From NCBI GenBank assembly GCA_900290255.1, contig OMOD01000121.1, forward strand, positions 1 through 64,000: 64,000 nt of DNA. Reading direction: 5' to 3'. Numbering within the stretch: position 1 is the first letter of the stretch; each line of letters begins with the position of its first letter. Source of the DNA: Candidatus Sulfotelmatobacter kueseliae. Lineage in GTDB: Bacteria > Acidobacteriota > Terriglobia > Terriglobales > Acidobacteriaceae. Positions 16,844 through 25,361 of this stretch are shown one piece after another. The position numbers and the translations under genes were made by a program. A model generated the notes under the pieces. That model did no database searches, was not told the DNA's origin, and saw only the letters and a program-made list of their open reading frames with translations.

Positions 16844-18391
16844 ATGCCAGAACCTCCACAAAATCCGGATAGGCTACGGTTCGACCAGAGCGACTGGTCC
16901 GCTCGGAACCTTGCCCTGATCGCCTTGCTCGCCGTGTTCGCGTTCCTGGTGATGGGCTATCACCCCGGCCTTGAGGACGATGCCTTTTATCTGGCGGCGA
17001 TCAAGAAGAATCTGAACCCATCGCTGTTTCCCCACGACTCGGATTTCTTCGCAGTGCAGTTCCAGGCGACGATTTTCGACAAACTGATCGCCTGGTCGGT
17101 TCGGCTCACGCACGTTCCACTGGCGTGGGCGGCGCTGATCTGGCAGTTCGCGGCCATCTTTCTTGTGCTGCACGGTTGCTGGCGAATCAGCCGCCGCTGT
17201 TTTTCCGACGCTCCGGCCCAATGGGCAGCGGTAGCCTTGATCGGGGCCTTGCTGACGCTGCCGGTCTCGGGCACGGGAATCAATCTGGCCGATCAGTATC
17301 TTCATCCGCGCACACTGGCTACCGCCGCGATTCTGGCTGCCATTGTTGCCGTGTTGGATCGACGCCTGTGGCGTGCAGGTATTTTGCTGGCCGTCGCCGT
17401 CTCCATTCACGTCATCATGGCCGTCTTCGGCATTTCGCTGTGCGCCTTCCTGCTCTGGAGCCAGCGTACGTCTTTCTGGCGGCGTCAATCGCCCGTGCCG
17501 GCAGCCGCCGCAGTGCTTTTCCCTCTCAGCTGGATGTTCGACCCCGGTTCTGATGCCTGGCGCCAGGCCGCTTCCAGCCGCAGCTTCTATTACCTCGGCC
17601 GCTGGGAATGGTACGAATGGCTGGGCGTTTTCGCGCCGCTGGTCTTGCTTTATGCTTTTCGCCGTTTCCTGCGCCGTCGCACAGGGATCGAAAATGGTGC
17701 CTTACTGCCGCTGGTTTCGGGCCTGCTCTACTACGGAGTCTTTCAAACCGTGGTCGGACTGGCCGTGATGTTCCCATCCAGGCTGGAGCGCCTGCGCCCG
17801 TTTGAGCCCATGCGCTATATGCATCTCCTCTATCTGTTCTTCTTTCTGACGGTGGGAGGGCTGCTCGGGCAGTATGTGCTTCGCCGACATGTCTATCGTT
17901 GGGCGTTGCTGTTTCTTCCGCTGGGCGCGGGCATGTTCTACGCGCAGCGCCAGATGTATCCCGCAACCGAACATCTGGAATTGCCCGGCGCGGTCTCACG
18001 AAACGCCTGGGTGCAAGCCTTCACCTGGATTCGCCAGAACACTTCTCCGTATAGCTTGTTCGCGCTCGATCCTCATTACGTTGAGTTGCCGGGCGAAGAT
18101 TTCCACGGGTTTCGCGCGCTGGCTGAACGCAGCGTGCTCGCTGATTACGTGAAGGATGGCGGCATGGCCGCACGCGTGCCGCGGCTTGCCCCGCGATGGG
18201 TGAAGGAAGTGGCGGCGCAGACCGGCTGGCGGAATTTCCAGGCCGCCGATTTCCAGCGTCTCAAAAATGAGTTCGGGGTAACGTGGGTGATTCTTTCGCG
18301 CGTGGATGCCGCTTCAGACCCGCAAAACCTGCCTGCAGGAATGACTTGCCCCTATCAGAACCAGCAAGTGCGGGTGTGCCGTTTATACTGA
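16844..18391 (+). CDS. Multi-spanning membrane protein, glycosyltransferase-like
   Basis: A 515-residue protein with about ten hydrophobic helices in the first 380 residues and a soluble C-terminal region of ~130 residues (from ~QAFTWIRQNTSPYSLFALDP). The first loop carries YHPGLEDDAFY, an acidic pair just after helix 1, as in GT-C glycosyltransferases where Asp residues bind the lipid-linked donor. No named family can be assigned with confidence. It is 25 bases after the GT2 gene and 11 bases before another GT-C-like gene, all in one direction, so the three probably form an envelope-glycan operon. Confidence 0.65.
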   Translation: MPEPPQNPDRLRFDQSDWSARNLALIALLAVFAFLVMGYHPGLEDDAFYLAAIKKNLNPSLFPHDSDFFAVQFQATIFDKLIAWSVRLTHVPLAWAALIWQFAAIFLVLHGCWRISRRCFSDAPAQWAAVALIGALLTLPVSGTGINLADQYLHPRTLATAAILAAIVAVLDRRLWRAGILLAVAVSIHVIMAVFGISLCAFLLWSQRTSFWRRQSPVPAAAAVLFPLSWMFDPGSDAWRQAASSRSFYYLGRWEWYEWLGVFAPLVLLYAFRRFLRRRTGIENGALLPLVSGLLYYGVFQTVVGLAVMFPSRLERLRPFEPMRYMHLLYLFFFLTVGGLLGQYVLRRHVYRWALLFLPLGAGMFYAQRQMYPATEHLELPGAVSRNAWVQAFTWIRQNTSPYSLFALDPHYVELPGEDFHGFRALAERSVLADYVKDGGMAARVPRLAPRWVKEVAAQTGWRNFQAADFQRLKNEFGVTWVILSRVDAASDPQNLPAGMTCPYQNQQVRVCRLY

Positions 18392-18402
18392 ATACTCTGC
18401 GA

Positions 18403-19671
18403 ATGCCCGCCAACTCCTCTCCTTCATCACGAGTCGCACCCTATGTTCTGATGGCCGCGGTGGCCCTGGTCGTCCGGCTGGCCGTCATTCCCTTCGTTTA
18501 CGGCGACTGGATGGATCCGTTTGTGCTGCAGCATTGGGCGTTCGGCCTGGTCGCGCGCTCGATTGTCCTCGGACACGGATTCGGAAACGTGTTTGCGGAA
18601 ACCGGGCCGACGGCAGTTCTGCCGCCGGTTTACACCTACCTGCTGGCAGGAATCTTCAAGATTTTCGGGATTGAGACCAAGGCCGCGGTGCTGGCCGCGC
18701 TTGCGCTGAACAGCCTGTTTTCGGCCTTGACGTGTGTGCCGGTCTTCCTTTTCGCCAGGCAGGCTCTCGGCCCGCGCGTCGCCAAGTGGGCGGGCTGGGG
18801 ATGGGCGTTCTCTCCCTACGGTGTTTATTACGGCGCAGACTGGGCCTGGTCGACTTGCCTGGTCACGCTCGAACTGGCCTGCCTGTTTTTGTTTGCCTGG
18901 CGGCTGGAAAGCTCCTCGCGCACGCGCGATTGGCTGCGGTTCGGTTTTTTCGGCGGGATCGCCGCGCTGACCGAGCCGGTCGTGCTGTCGGTGATTCCGT
19001 TGCTCGGGATTTGGACGATCTATCAACTTTACCGCCAGAAGCGGCCGTGGAAAATGCCTCTGGCGGCTGCGGCTTTGGCCGCGATTGCGGTTCTCTCACC
19101 CTGGTTCGTGCGGAATTACGAAGTCTTCCACCGCTTCATTCCCGTGCGCAGCGGCTTCGGGCTGGAGTTCTACATGGGTAACAACGGTTATTCCACGCGC
19201 TGGGTGAACAGCAGCCTGCACCCGAATCACAGCGACGCCGAACTGGCCGAATACGAGCGCGTGGGCGAGATCGCTTACATGGATCACAAGCTGAAACAAG
19301 GCAAAGAATATGTGCGCAGTCATCCTGGGTGGTTTGCCTGGATGACCGGCCGCCGCATCGTCTACGTGTGGACCGGCTACTGGAGTTTCGATCGCGCCTA
19401 CTTGAAAGACGAACCGCTCGATCCCCCCAACATTCTTGTGGATACGACCCTGACCATCCTCGGACTGCTGGGCCTGCGGCGGGTCTTTCGCCGCGATCGG
19501 GCGCTGGGCGCGCGTTTTGCCATCGTGCTGTTCTTCTTCCCGCTCGCCTATTACTTCACCCATTGCGAGACGTACTACTTTCGCCCGGTGGATCCGCTGA
19601 TTGTGGTGCTGGCGGCGGTGTTCGTGGCGGGAGGGTCGCGGCACGCGGTCGAGCCTGGCTCAATCGGATAG
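18403..19671 (+). CDS. GT39/ArnT-like membrane glycosyltransferase
   Basis: A 423-residue membrane protein with ~10 helices. After helix 1 comes VVRLAVIPFVYGDWMDP with acidic residues in the first periplasmic loop, then GNVFAETGPTAVLPPVYTYL, the layout of the PMT/ArnT superfamily that transfers sugars from polyprenyl-phosphate donors. The YEVFHRFIPVRSGFGLEFYMGN stretch (about residue 235-255) is common in bacterial members. I use the ATG at 18403, 11 bases after the preceding stop; a longer frame starting at 18283 lies within the previous gene. The acceptor is unknown. Confidence 0.75.
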   Translation: MPANSSPSSRVAPYVLMAAVALVVRLAVIPFVYGDWMDPFVLQHWAFGLVARSIVLGHGFGNVFAETGPTAVLPPVYTYLLAGIFKIFGIETKAAVLAALALNSLFSALTCVPVFLFARQALGPRVAKWAGWGWAFSPYGVYYGADWAWSTCLVTLELACLFLFAWRLESSSRTRDWLRFGFFGGIAALTEPVVLSVIPLLGIWTIYQLYRQKRPWKMPLAAAALAAIAVLSPWFVRNYEVFHRFIPVRSGFGLEFYMGNNGYSTRWVNSSLHPNHSDAELAEYERVGEIAYMDHKLKQGKEYVRSHPGWFAWMTGRRIVYVWTGYWSFDRAYLKDEPLDPPNILVDTTLTILGLLGLRRVFRRDRALGARFAIVLFFFPLAYYFTHCETYYFRPVDPLIVVLAAVFVAGGSRHAVEPGSIG

Positions 19672-19796
19672 CCCTGTTCGGCTCGCTCCGCTCGCTCAGG
19701 GCAGACTTGGCGGCTGTCCCCACATAGTTGCTTCCACAAACTCGAAGACCGCCCATGCCTCCCGCGCATTGCGGCCTGCCGCCAGCGCGGTTTAAC

Positions 19797-19929
19797 ATGA
19801 ACTGGTCTCACAAATCGTCTTGGCGAAGAAAGCGTTGGCCCTCAGGGGCTAAAGCCCGCAGTTTTCCTGGCTTCTAGCGGCACGGCTGAAGCCGTGCCCT
19901 TCCCCAAATCATTTATGAGACCAGTTCAT
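19797..19929. repeat. MITE-like element with 14-base terminal inverted repeats
   Basis: A 133-base element bounded by ATGAACTGGTCTCA (19797-19810) and its exact complement (19916-19929); counting one mismatch the ends pair for about 19 bases. Inside lie two hairpin words, CAGGGGCTAAAGCCC and GGCACGGCTGAAGCCGTGCC. These recur at 41517 and, as related forms, at 38739-38914. The element ends 11 bases before the permease ATG, leaving no room for an independent promoter there. Just before it, 19704-19730 is a diverged piece of the repeat seen at 8065. Confidence 0.85.
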
Positions 19930-19940
19930 CTAGACCAGCG

Positions 19941-21188
19941 ATGGCGAACGCGACCTCTGTAACTCTCACGACGCAGCGCCGCCTGATCGGACTCAGGGAA
20001 GTCCTGAGCTTCGCCTACGATTCCTTTTCGAGTAACAAGTTGCAATTTCTGCTGACGGCTCTGGCCATGGCTGTGGGCACGGCCTCGGTGATCCTGGTCG
20101 CTACCATCGGCCTTACCGGCAAACAGTACATCCTGCGCCAGTTGCAATCGCTGGGCACCAACATGATCTACGCCGATTATCAGGCCGGAGGGCAGCGCCT
20201 GGATGCGACGCTCGATCCCATGAAGGTAGAAGACGTCCTTGCGATACGGGAGCAGGTTCCCAGTATTGTGGCTGCCTCGCCCACGGTGGCGCTGGGTGAC
20301 CGCATTAACGTTGGAGGCGGCAAACAGCGCGACATTCTGGTTCTGGGCGTAGACCCCGATTACCTGCGCTTGCGCAATCTGGTGCTGCTGGCTGGGCGCT
20401 TCTTCGACGCCGGGGACTCGGCCAGCCGCAACAAGGTCGGTCTGATCACCGAGAAGCTCGCGCAGAAACTCTACGGCGCGCCCCAGGAGTCGGTGGGCCA
20501 GATGATCAAGCTCAGCGGCGGCCTTCCCTTCACCGTCGTCGGAGTTTTCCGGGAAAGCGTGGATACGTTCGGACAGTCGGACATCCAGGAAGACACCATG
20601 CTGATCCCCTACTCGGTCAGCCGGTTCTTCACCCCCACCGGAGATATTCGCCAGATCTACTTTTCCGTTGCCAGCGCGCAGGACGTGGTCCCGGCCACCG
20701 CGGCTATCAAGCGCGTGCTGCAGTCCCGGCATCGTCCAGAGAGTATTTATAGCGTCGAGAATCTGACCCACCTGCTCGACGTAGCCGCGCGAATTGCCGA
20801 CGCCCTGACGGTGGTGGGGGTGCTGGTTGCCTTCGTGACCCTGCTGGTGAGCGGCATCGGCATCATGAACATCATGCTGTCGACCGTAACCTCGCGTATC
20901 CGGGAAATCGGCATCCGGAAGGCGATCGGGGCCACCAACCGCGAAATCCGCTTTCAGTTTCTCGCCGAAGCGGTTCTGATCTCGCTTTCCGGAGGCATCG
21001 TGGGCATTGTCGTCGGCCTGGCCATCCCGTGGTCGGTCCGCTTCCTCACCGACTACCGCATTCCCATCTCCGGTCTGTCGGCGATCATTGCCATCTTCGT
21101 GGCTTCGATTGTGGGCATCATCTTCGGGACCGTCCCCGCTACTCGCGCGTCGCAACTCGATCCCGTCGAGAGCTTGCGGTACGAGTAA
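19941..21188 (+). CDS. FtsX/MacB-type ABC transporter permease
   Basis: A 415-residue permease with an N-terminal helix (~LQFLLTALAMAVGTASVIL), a large periplasmic MacB-PCD domain (~residues 60-270) and three C-terminal helices of the FtsX domain. VSGIGIMNIMLSTVTSRIREIGIRKAIGA (written here only to name the signature around residue 295-325) precedes the last helices, and PATRASQLDPVESLRYE is the standard end. No ATPase or periplasmic adaptor gene is adjacent, so partners are encoded elsewhere. No Shine-Dalgarno is visible, and the MITE-like element abuts the start. Confidence 0.87.
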   Translation: MANATSVTLTTQRRLIGLREVLSFAYDSFSSNKLQFLLTALAMAVGTASVILVATIGLTGKQYILRQLQSLGTNMIYADYQAGGQRLDATLDPMKVEDVLAIREQVPSIVAASPTVALGDRINVGGGKQRDILVLGVDPDYLRLRNLVLLAGRFFDAGDSASRNKVGLITEKLAQKLYGAPQESVGQMIKLSGGLPFTVVGVFRESVDTFGQSDIQEDTMLIPYSVSRFFTPTGDIRQIYFSVASAQDVVPATAAIKRVLQSRHRPESIYSVENLTHLLDVAARIADALTVVGVLVAFVTLLVSGIGIMNIMLSTVTSRIREIGIRKAIGATNREIRFQFLAEAVLISLSGGIVGIVVGLAIPWSVRFLTDYRIPISGLSAIIAIFVASIVGIIFGTVPATRASQLDPVESLRYE

Positions 21189-21248
21189 GCACTCACCGCC
21201 GAGGTCGCAGAGACCGCGAGAGCTGGATTGATTAGAAGGGATGTGCGC

Positions 21249-21282
21249 GCCGCCTTAGCTCAGCGGTAGCGGTCTTGGCGGC
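21249..21282 (+). other. tRNA 5'-half-like sequence
   Basis: GCCGCCTTAGCTCAGCGGTAGC has the acceptor start, the TAGCTC D-stem and the AGCGGTAG D-loop of a bacterial tRNA. It is not followed by an anticodon arm, T-arm or CCA. Instead GGCGGC at 21277-21282 pairs directly with the first six bases. I regard it as a tRNA fragment or mimic, not a functional tRNA gene. Confidence 0.45.
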
Positions 21283-21300
21283 GGAAAGTTCGCCCCAAAA

Positions 21301-21338
21301 CCACAGAGCCGGGCTGGTTGGCCCGGCTCTCTCTGTGG
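21301..21338 (+). terminator. Strong hairpin, possible terminator
   Basis: CCACAG plus AGCCGGGC pair with GCCCGGCT and CTGTGG around a short loop, with a four-base bulge, giving a 14-bp stem. There is no U-tract, so it is either a non-canonical terminator for the permease gene or part of the degraded tRNA-like locus just upstream. The other bases from 21189 to 21507 hold nothing I can recognise. Confidence 0.5.
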
Positions 21339-21507
21339 AACTGGTTCGGTCGGTCTCGCTTTGATCGCCGACCCAGAATGTCAAAATCTCTGTCCCGTTT
21401 CGGTCCCCCCCCGCGATTTCCAACCCAGCATTGCGGGTCTTATCACCCAGCGAAACCCTTGTTTTGGCTTCGCACTGGCGGGGTACACCGGCCCGCAGTT
21501 TAGTGGC

Positions 21508-21744
21508 TTACATCACCAGCGCCAGGTTCTCCAACTCATGCTGCAGGACAGGCAGGGCACAACCTGCCATCTCGACGCGGCCCACCGCGTCCAGAGCTGC
21601 CTTGGGCGAAACCCCATAGCCACGGCCCATCAGGAACACTTGCAGCAGCTGCGCCGCTTCATAGGAATCAATCATCCCGCCCTGGAGCAGGTCGTTCCTC
21701 AGCGCTGCTAGCTCGTTCGTCGTGAATCTGTCTTTGTCTGTCAT
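21508..21744 (-). CDS. Small conserved-looking helical protein, unknown function
   Basis: A 78-residue protein without a signal peptide or membrane helix, mostly predicted helical (FTTNELAALRNDLLQGG, DSYEAAQLLQVFLMGRG, SPKAALDAVGRVE). I do not recognise the family. GGAGGT lies ten bases before the ATG at 21744; the ATG at 21753 is only one base from that site and the frame from 21798 is less likely. Coding character is supported by the strong ribosome-binding site and by codon use like its neighbours. Confidence 0.6.
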   Translation of the reverse strand: MTDKDRFTTNELAALRNDLLQGGMIDSYEAAQLLQVFLMGRGYGVSPKAALDAVGRVEMAGCALPVLQHELENLALVM

Positions 21745-22267
21745 GGCCGTCATCACCTCCGACTCCGACCGTTCCTGTCTTTGTCGTATTAGACTCATCG
21801 GCAGCTACTCAAGTTGCATGCAATTTGGCTGCCGCAAAGCCTCTTTACTTTTCTTTACGACCCCCAAATCCCTTTGGTTCCATTTAACCCCTGTAAACAT
21901 CGAAAGTTGCAGGCAACCAATTCAGTAATCCAGGCTTCCAGCCTCTCCACCGTTACCCCCATTCCAAGACCCAAAGGTAATCTCAAACCTGACACAATGT
22001 GTCGGTACTGATCCAGCTTCATCACAAAGAACGGCGACACACCGCGGACTTGCGTCCAGACTGGAACTCTGGGGCGGACTCTCGATCTAATGGGATTAGC
22101 ACTCGCTGCGGACCAAATTGCCAGCCGGAAGAATGGGGTCCACCACCGCGAGCGAAGGAGTGAGATTGATCATTGTTGACTGGTGATTGTTGATTGAAAC
22201 CCAGTCCGTGACCTGTCGGGTTGTAATCAACAATCAAGAATCGACAATCAACAATTTCCCGGTCGAT
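21745..22267. other. Intergenic region, mostly unassigned
   Basis: About 520 bases with lower GC content than the surroundings (for example around 21790-21900). Apart from the inverted word repeat at 22171-22255 I see no gene, RNA or site. Short frames in it have no ribosome-binding sites or recognisable motifs. Confidence 0.5.
22171..22255. repeat. Inverted cluster of ATTGTTGA / TCAACAAT words
   Basis: Left arm has ATTGTTGACTGGTGATTG then TTGATTG; right arm has CAACAATCAAGAATCGACAA then TCAACAAT. The arms are made of repeated 7-8 base words in inverse orientation. The same architecture with different words is seen at 30025-30124, 44854-44923 and 55246-55310. Confidence 0.7.
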
Positions 22268-22435
22268 CTAGGGCTCGATCGTCGCCTCATCCACCAGCAT
22301 GATGGGGATGTTGTCCTTGACCGCATAGACGCGGTGGCAGTGGCTGCACTTCAAGCTCTCCGGATTCTGGCGGTACTCAAGCGCCTGCTTGCACGCCGGA
22401 CAAACCAGAATTTCCAATAGGTCTTTGGCAATCAT
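22268..22435 (-). CDS. Trm112-family zinc-ribbon-like protein
   Basis: A 55-residue protein of the Trm112/YcaR family. It shows LLEILVCPACKQALEYR (CPAC), KCSHCHRVYAVKDNIPIML (CSHC) and the family ending; the two Cys pairs probably bind zinc. Eukaryotic and archaeal Trm112 activate methyltransferases; bacterial members are small and mostly uncharacterised. I start at MIAKDLL (ATG 22435). The longer frame upstream is not protein-like. It is divergent from carD, with ~215 bases between the starts. Confidence 0.82.
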   Translation of the reverse strand: MIAKDLLEILVCPACKQALEYRQNPESLKCSHCHRVYAVKDNIPIMLVDEATIEP

Positions 22436-22651
22436 GACGGGAGCATTGTACGACAGGGCGTGGCGGCGCTGGGTGTGATAGAGCACGCAACCCGTGTCAC
22501 CCAAGAGTCTCAGAAAGGGCGACTTGCGAATGCACACGGGCGGGGCCGGCGCCACGCGGCCTGCCTTGCTTTCGACGGGCCAGGGGATTACCATACTTCA
22601 AGAGCTAATACGCGTCCCCCCAGACTGACTCGACTTCCCAGGGTATAACTT

Positions 22652-23188
22652 ATGAGCGCAACCGACTTGAACTTTCACATCGGCGACAAGGTCGTATATC
22701 CCAATCACGGGGTGGGTGTGATCGAGCAAATCGGCAGCCGTTCGGCGGGCGCGACGGTGGAGAAGTTCTACCTGCTGCATATTAAAGCCAGCAGCCTTAA
22801 GGTCATGGTGCCTTTCCACAATGCCGGCAGCGTGGGCCTGCGGCGCGTGGTGCGCAACGGCGAAGTCCAGAAGGTGCTGGATTTTCTTTCGCTTAGCCAG
22901 AATGGCCACACCGACGACTGGAAGGACCGCTTCAAAGAGAACTCCGATCGAATGCGCACCGGTTCGCTGATCGAGGTGGCAAATGTGCTGAAGAGCCTGA
23001 TCGCCCTGCATGAGTCCAAGCCGCTGTCATTCCGGGAAAAGAAGATGCTGGAGCGCGCCCGCTACCTGCTGGTCAGCGAGTTGGCTCTGGCTCGTAATTG
23101 CGAAGAAGCCAAGATCGAGGAACTTCTCACCGCAACCCTCGCCAAGTGCAAGCTGCGTTTCCCGGAAGCGGGGGAGTTCCAGGCGTAG
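22652..23188 (+). CDS. CarD/CdnL-family transcription regulator
   Basis: A 178-residue RNA-polymerase-binding protein that stabilises open promoter complexes. The N-terminal RNAP-interaction domain is recognised by FHIGDKVVYPNHGVGVIEQI and FYLLHIKASSLKVMVPFHNA (residues ~8-60). The C-terminal helical DNA-binding domain includes DWKDRFKENSDRM, LSFREKKMLERARYLLVSELA and the final EEAKIEELLTATL. Size and order fit the family. The 3' end converges on the serine hydrolase gene with a 15-base gap. No clear Shine-Dalgarno is seen; AGGG nine bases upstream is the best. Confidence 0.92.
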   Translation: MSATDLNFHIGDKVVYPNHGVGVIEQIGSRSAGATVEKFYLLHIKASSLKVMVPFHNAGSVGLRRVVRNGEVQKVLDFLSLSQNGHTDDWKDRFKENSDRMRTGSLIEVANVLKSLIALHESKPLSFREKKMLERARYLLVSELALARNCEEAKIEELLTATLAKCKLRFPEAGEFQA

Positions 23189-23203
23189 CCGCAGATCTCG
23201 CGG

Positions 23204-25204
23204 TCAGGCAGCCTCGGTAAAGATGTACTCGTGCTGGCCGTCCCGGATGACGAGCACTTTCTTGCCTGATCGCTCTCCCACCACGAACTCGAACCCGTCA
23301 GCTCCAGGATTGATGGTGATAAACGAAGTCGTGCCATCATCGTTTTTCCGCGAAGCTACCTTGCTTTTGAAACCGTCGAACTGGAGCGTCGTCCCGCTAT
23401 CCTGATTGAGCACGGTAATCTCGCCGAGTTCCTTGCTGGTGTAATGCCTGGCCAGGGCGTTTACTTGCACCGGGTCGGCCGGGATGGTGAGCCGTTCCCG
23501 CTCTTTGGCCAGAGCCGCTTTGTGGGTTTTGGCCGCGGCGGCAACGTCGCCGGCAGCTTCTGGCTTGCCGTCGAAAGCGACCTCCAGCAGGCGCCGGCCG
23601 AATGCACCTGCCAGCGCCCCTCCATTGTCGGCATTGGTGAGGATCACGGCGCCAATGCCGGAATCCGGCAGGAAAAAGAAATTGCTCTTGAAACCGATCA
23701 TGCTGCCGCCGTGGCTCACGACGGGGATGCCGTATCTGCGGCTCACGCTCAGGCCCATCCCGTAGGTCGAGTCTTCTCCTTCGGAAATCTGCGGCGCGCG
23801 GCGCGCCAGCAGATTTTCTGAGGAAACCAGCTGTTTTCCGTTGGGCAGTTTGCCCAGCGAGAGCTCATCTTCCACGTACTTGGCCAGGTCCGCTGCCGAG
23901 GTCCACACCCCGCCCGCGGGACGCGCTGGGACGATCGAATAATTGAGGTCCATGTCGGCGATGCTGGGCTTGCCGTCGACGTCGTCAGAGTGAGGGGTAG
24001 CGTGGTTTCCGGCGAGAGCGCGGGCGTAGTCGAAGGTCGTTGAGGTCATCCCCAAAGGATCGAAAATCATCTTCTGCATCGCTTGGTCGTAGGCCGCCCC
24101 GAGTTCCTTATCCGGATACACCAGATGCGCGCCGATGTATCCTGCGGCCGTGGCCATGAGATTGCTGTACTGGAAGACCTCGCCAAACTTGCTGGTCGGC
24201 TGCATCGTGCCGAGCAGGGCCAGTTCGGATTCCGGCGTCGCCTTCTTGTAATCGAACAGCCATTCCAGATCCTGCCGCGGGATGCCGGTGCAGGCGCAAA
24301 TGAGGTGCCGGATCAGAACTTTCTTCGTTGTGTCGGCGTCACCCAGCTTGAAGCTCGGGTAGACCTCGATGACCGGTTCATCCCACCTCAACTTCTTTTG
24401 GTCCGCCAGTTCGGCGAGCAGCAGCGTGGTCATTCCCTTTGTGTTGGAAGCGGCCATGAACAGCGTGTTTTCGTCGACCGGATCTGGCTTGCCCAGTTCC
24501 TTCACGCCAAACCCGCCCGCATAGACGACCTTGCCGCCGTCGATCAAGGCTATGGAAGCGCCGGGGATGCCCAGTTCTTTCATGGAAGTTTCCACGAAGT
24601 CTTTCATCTGAGCGATATGCGCGGCATCCAGCGGGTGTGGCGTACGTCCGGCAAAGGATTCGCGCTGGTAGCTTTTCGGCCGCAGGCTCTCAAAGATGAG
24701 CGAAATCGGGGCGCCTCGCTTCTCCACGGTCGGATCCGTGCCATCGAGAAGGAACACGGTCCATGTGCTGCCGGCTCGCAGGGCGATCGCGACCACGACG
24801 GCGCGTTCGTTGGGCGAGGTCTCGTAGTCGAATACCTGGCGTTCATCCCAGCCTTCGCGGGCGGGACGAGGGGTGGTCAGCTTCAGTGGCCGCTTGGATC
24901 CCGGCTTGTAAGCTGCCCATGCGGCCTCAACCGCAGCCTTAGCGTCGGCGGCCTGGGCATCGAAGATGGCGACGTGGGTATCCGTCTCCGGGGGTGTAAG
25001 GACTACCAAGTCCTTACCTGTCTCAATCGCCCATCCGGAAGGGACGGTGAAAGTCGCTCCGCCCGGAGTTATACGCGCCGTGTCGGCCGTTACCCGCTCG
25101 GGCGCAGACAGGGTTTCTGCCGTTTGACCGGCGGCGTATGTTGTTCTTGCCGTGAAGGGACTAACGGCCAGCAACGCTACGAGAACGAAGCGAACCATAG
25201 ACAT
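23204..25204 (-). CDS. Exported class C beta-lactamase-like serine hydrolase with extra N-terminal domain
   Basis: A 666-residue secreted serine hydrolase (penicillin-binding/AmpC fold). Signal peptide at ~1-26. The catalytic domain (~190-530) has SNTK (S253 nucleophile, K256), YSN (346-348) and HGG (498-500, the KTG equivalent). Residues ~45-180 form a separate domain (FTVPSGWAIETGKDLVVLTPPE) that precedes the hydrolase and may be carbohydrate- or membrane-binding (unknown). The C-terminal ~130 residues look like the beta-rich domain common in such esterases/peptidases. Start at ATG 25204 with GGGGA upstream. The substrate is not deducible; beta-lactam hydrolysis is not implied. Confidence 0.85.
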   Translation of the reverse strand: MSMVRFVLVALLAVSPFTARTTYAAGQTAETLSAPERVTADTARITPGGATFTVPSGWAIETGKDLVVLTPPETDTHVAIFDAQAADAKAAVEAAWAAYKPGSKRPLKLTTPRPAREGWDERQVFDYETSPNERAVVVAIALRAGSTWTVFLLDGTDPTVEKRGAPISLIFESLRPKSYQRESFAGRTPHPLDAAHIAQMKDFVETSMKELGIPGASIALIDGGKVVYAGGFGVKELGKPDPVDENTLFMAASNTKGMTTLLLAELADQKKLRWDEPVIEVYPSFKLGDADTTKKVLIRHLICACTGIPRQDLEWLFDYKKATPESELALLGTMQPTSKFGEVFQYSNLMATAAGYIGAHLVYPDKELGAAYDQAMQKMIFDPLGMTSTTFDYARALAGNHATPHSDDVDGKPSIADMDLNYSIVPARPAGGVWTSAADLAKYVEDELSLGKLPNGKQLVSSENLLARRAPQISEGEDSTYGMGLSVSRRYGIPVVSHGGSMIGFKSNFFFLPDSGIGAVILTNADNGGALAGAFGRRLLEVAFDGKPEAAGDVAAAAKTHKAALAKERERLTIPADPVQVNALARHYTSKELGEITVLNQDSGTTLQFDGFKSKVASRKNDDGTTSFITINPGADGFEFVVGERSGKKVLVIRDGQHEYIFTEAA

Positions 25205-25304
25205 AGGATTTCCCCGGTCACGAAGATGGGATTGCCGGACCAAGATACGCTCCGTTCGATGCCTTGTAAAACGGGGCGGTCGGCTGTTCGCGGCCAGCCG
25301 GGGT

Positions 25305-25310
25305 TATAAT
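25305..25310 (+). promoter_or_regulatory. Candidate -10 box upstream of greA
   Basis: A perfect TATAAT 52 bases before the greA start codon. The -35 region is weak (no TTGACA-like hexamer at 16-18 bases), as is common in GC-rich genomes with CarD-type activators. It would give a leader of about 45 bases. Confidence 0.5.
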
Positions 25311-25361
25311 GTGTCAAGTCTTGCCGATGTCCGTCTCCGGCACTCAGGTTCTTAGTAATCC

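Noticed and set aside
19926-21155. 409-codon minus-strand frame opposite the FtsX-type permease
   Set aside because: No recognisable motifs; the permease has clear family signatures.
22644-22649. TATAAC as a -10 box for carD
   Set aside because: It is only two bases before the ATG, so transcription would start inside the gene.
24083-25309. 408-codon plus-strand frame opposite the serine hydrolase
   Set aside because: Antisense shadow without domain features.
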